From positions 1 through 5,687 of the forward strand of contig CAMIOJ010000159.1 in the NCBI GenBank assembly GCA_946222435.1: a DNA stretch of 5,687 nucleotides, read 5' to 3'. The DNA comes from an uncultured Micrococcus sp. (GTDB taxonomy: Bacteria > Actinomycetota > Actinomycetes > Actinomycetales > Micrococcaceae). The position numbers and the translations under genes were made by a program. The first letter of the stretch is position 1. Each line of letters begins with the position of its first letter. The notes under the pieces were generated by a model. It was given only the letters and a program-made list of their open reading frames with translations. It made no database searches and was not told the DNA's origin. This document shows positions 4,642 through 5,687 of the stretch, piece by piece.

Positions 4642-5687
4642 TCAGAGCAGCCCGAGCCCCGTGACGGCCTCCCGCTCCTCGTCGAGCTCGGCCACGGTCC
4701 TCTCCAGGCGCTCAGCCGCGTCCGGCAGCAGAGCGGCGTCTGGCTCCAGGCCCGGCACGATCCGCCACTGCCCGCCCTCGGACACCACCGGGAACGAGCT
4801 GATCAGGCCCTCGGGCACGCCGTAGGAGCCGTCGGACACGATCGCCGCGGAGGTGCGCCGGGCCTGCCCGTCCGTGCCCACGCCCGTGCCGAGGAACCAG
4901 TCGCGCATGTGGTCGATCGTCGCGCTCGCGGCCGACGCCGCCGAGGACGCCCCGCGCACGCTGATGATCTCCGCGCCGCGCTCGGCCACCCGCGGGATGA
5001 ACTCCTCGGCGGCCCATCCGGCGTCCACGACCTCGAGCGCGGGGCGCCAGCCGCCGTCGGCGCCGCCCACCCGCACGCGCGCGTGGGTGAGGTCCGGGAA
5101 CTGCGTGGCCGAGTGGTTGCCCCAGACGGTGATGCCGTCCACGTCGGTCACCGCGACGCCGGCCTTCGCCGCGAGCTGCGAGACCGCGCGGTTGTGGTCC
5201 AAGCGGGTGAGCGCGGTGAAGCGGTCGGCCGGCACGTCCCGAGCGTGGGAGGCGGCGATCAGCGCGTTCGTGTTCGCCGGGTTGCCCACGACGACGACGC
5301 GCACGTCCTCCGCTGCGTGGTCGTTGATCGCCTGGCCCTGGGGCCCGAAGATGCCGCCGTTGGCCTCGAGCAGGTCGCCGCGCTCCATGCCGGCCGAGCG
5401 CGGGCGGGCGCCCACGAGCAGGGCGTGCTGCACGCCGTCGAAGGCCACCGCGGGATCGTCCGTGACCTGGACGTCCGCGAGGAGGGGGAACGCCGCGTCC
5501 GCGAGCTCCATCGCCGTGCCCTCGGCGGCCCGCAGCGCCGCCGGGACCTCGAGCAGGCGCAGGCGCACGGGGACGTCGGCGCCGAGCATCTCGCCGGAGG
5601 CGATCCGGAAGAGCAGCGCGTAGCCGATGTTGCCGGCCGCGCCGGTGACGGTGACGGTGCGGGGGGTCTGGGCCGCACTCGTGGAGG
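4642..5687 (-). CDS. mdh: Malate dehydrogenase (NAD-dependent), N-terminus cut by the window edge
   Basis: It interconverts malate and oxaloacetate in the TCA cycle, in the cytoplasm. 347 residues are visible, numbered here from the first complete codon at 5685-5683. GAAGNIGYALL (15-25) is the nucleotide-binding glycine loop. GARPRSAGMERGDLLEANGG (92-111) carries the mobile-loop arginines that bind substrate. GNPANTN (134-140) and LDHNR (162-166) hold the Asp of the catalytic pair and a substrate Arg, and WGNHSATQFPD (188-198) contains the catalytic His191. RGASSAASAASA and SDGSYGVPEGLISSFP are further marks of the roughly 330-residue actinobacterial and proteobacterial type. The first visible residues, STSAAQTPRTV, suggest that the start codon lies only a few codons outside. 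The Met at 5589 is internal, since starting there would remove the NAD-binding loop. Compared with remembered relatives it is slightly longer, owing to short loops around residues 203-218 and 264-277. Confidence 0.97.
   Translation of the reverse strand, partial: STSAAQTPRTVTVTGAAGNIGYALLFRIASGEMLGADVPVRLRLLEVPAALRAAEGTAMELADAAFPLLADVQVTDDPAVAFDGVQHALLVGARPRSAGMERGDLLEANGGIFGPQGQAINDHAAEDVRVVVVGNPANTNALIAASHARDVPADRFTALTRLDHNRAVSQLAAKAGVAVTDVDGITVWGNHSATQFPDLTHARVRVGGADGGWRPALEVVDAGWAAEEFIPRVAERGAEIISVRGASSAASAASATIDHMRDWFLGTGVGTDGQARRTSAAIVSDGSYGVPEGLISSFPVVSEGGQWRIVPGLEPDAALLPDAAERLERTVAELDEEREAVTGLGLL

Noticed and set aside
4853..5623. 256-codon plus-strand frame opposite malate dehydrogenase
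   Set aside because: It is antisense to an unmistakable enzyme gene, and its Ser/Arg/Ala-rich sequence shows no domain.

Overview
The window is very GC-rich, with almost every codon ending in G or C, GTG and ATG starts, and protein sequences typical of high-GC Actinobacteria. The malate dehydrogenase, the uracil permease and the LysR-type substrate-domain protein all look like versions from the Micrococcaceae (Micrococcus, Kocuria, Arthrobacter relatives). A Micrococcus-like chromosome is my best guess; this is inferred from sequence style and no search was run.

Layout, left to right. Positions 1-1011 (+) hold the 3' part of a LysR-type substrate-binding-domain protein whose start lies outside the window. 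It carries an in-frame insert with foreign-looking codon use and a short palindromic repeat. Positions 1012-1313 are non-coding and hold a large imperfect inverted repeat and a probable leaderless promoter. A GNAT N-acetyltransferase follows at 1314-1967 (+). A perfect 18-bp inverted repeat (1997-2055) separates it from a convergent NCS2 uracil/xanthine permease at 2071-3432 (-). The permease shares a short divergent promoter region (3433-3520) with a PfkB-family sugar kinase at 3521-4459 (+). The kinase converges on malate dehydrogenase (4642 to beyond the window end, -). The 182-bp gap between them holds a 41-bp tandem repeat and two hairpins.

The five genes do not form a pathway or an operon. 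They are single transcription units: one regulator-like protein, one acetyltransferase, one nucleobase importer, one sugar kinase and one TCA-cycle enzyme. I see no defence system, phage, IS element, CRISPR array, tRNA or rRNA. The most interesting material is the repeat structure: in-frame repeats inside the LysR-like gene, and four distinct inverted or tandem repeats in the intergenic gaps. Some of these may belong to dispersed repeat families of this genome. I found no convincing new biological system.
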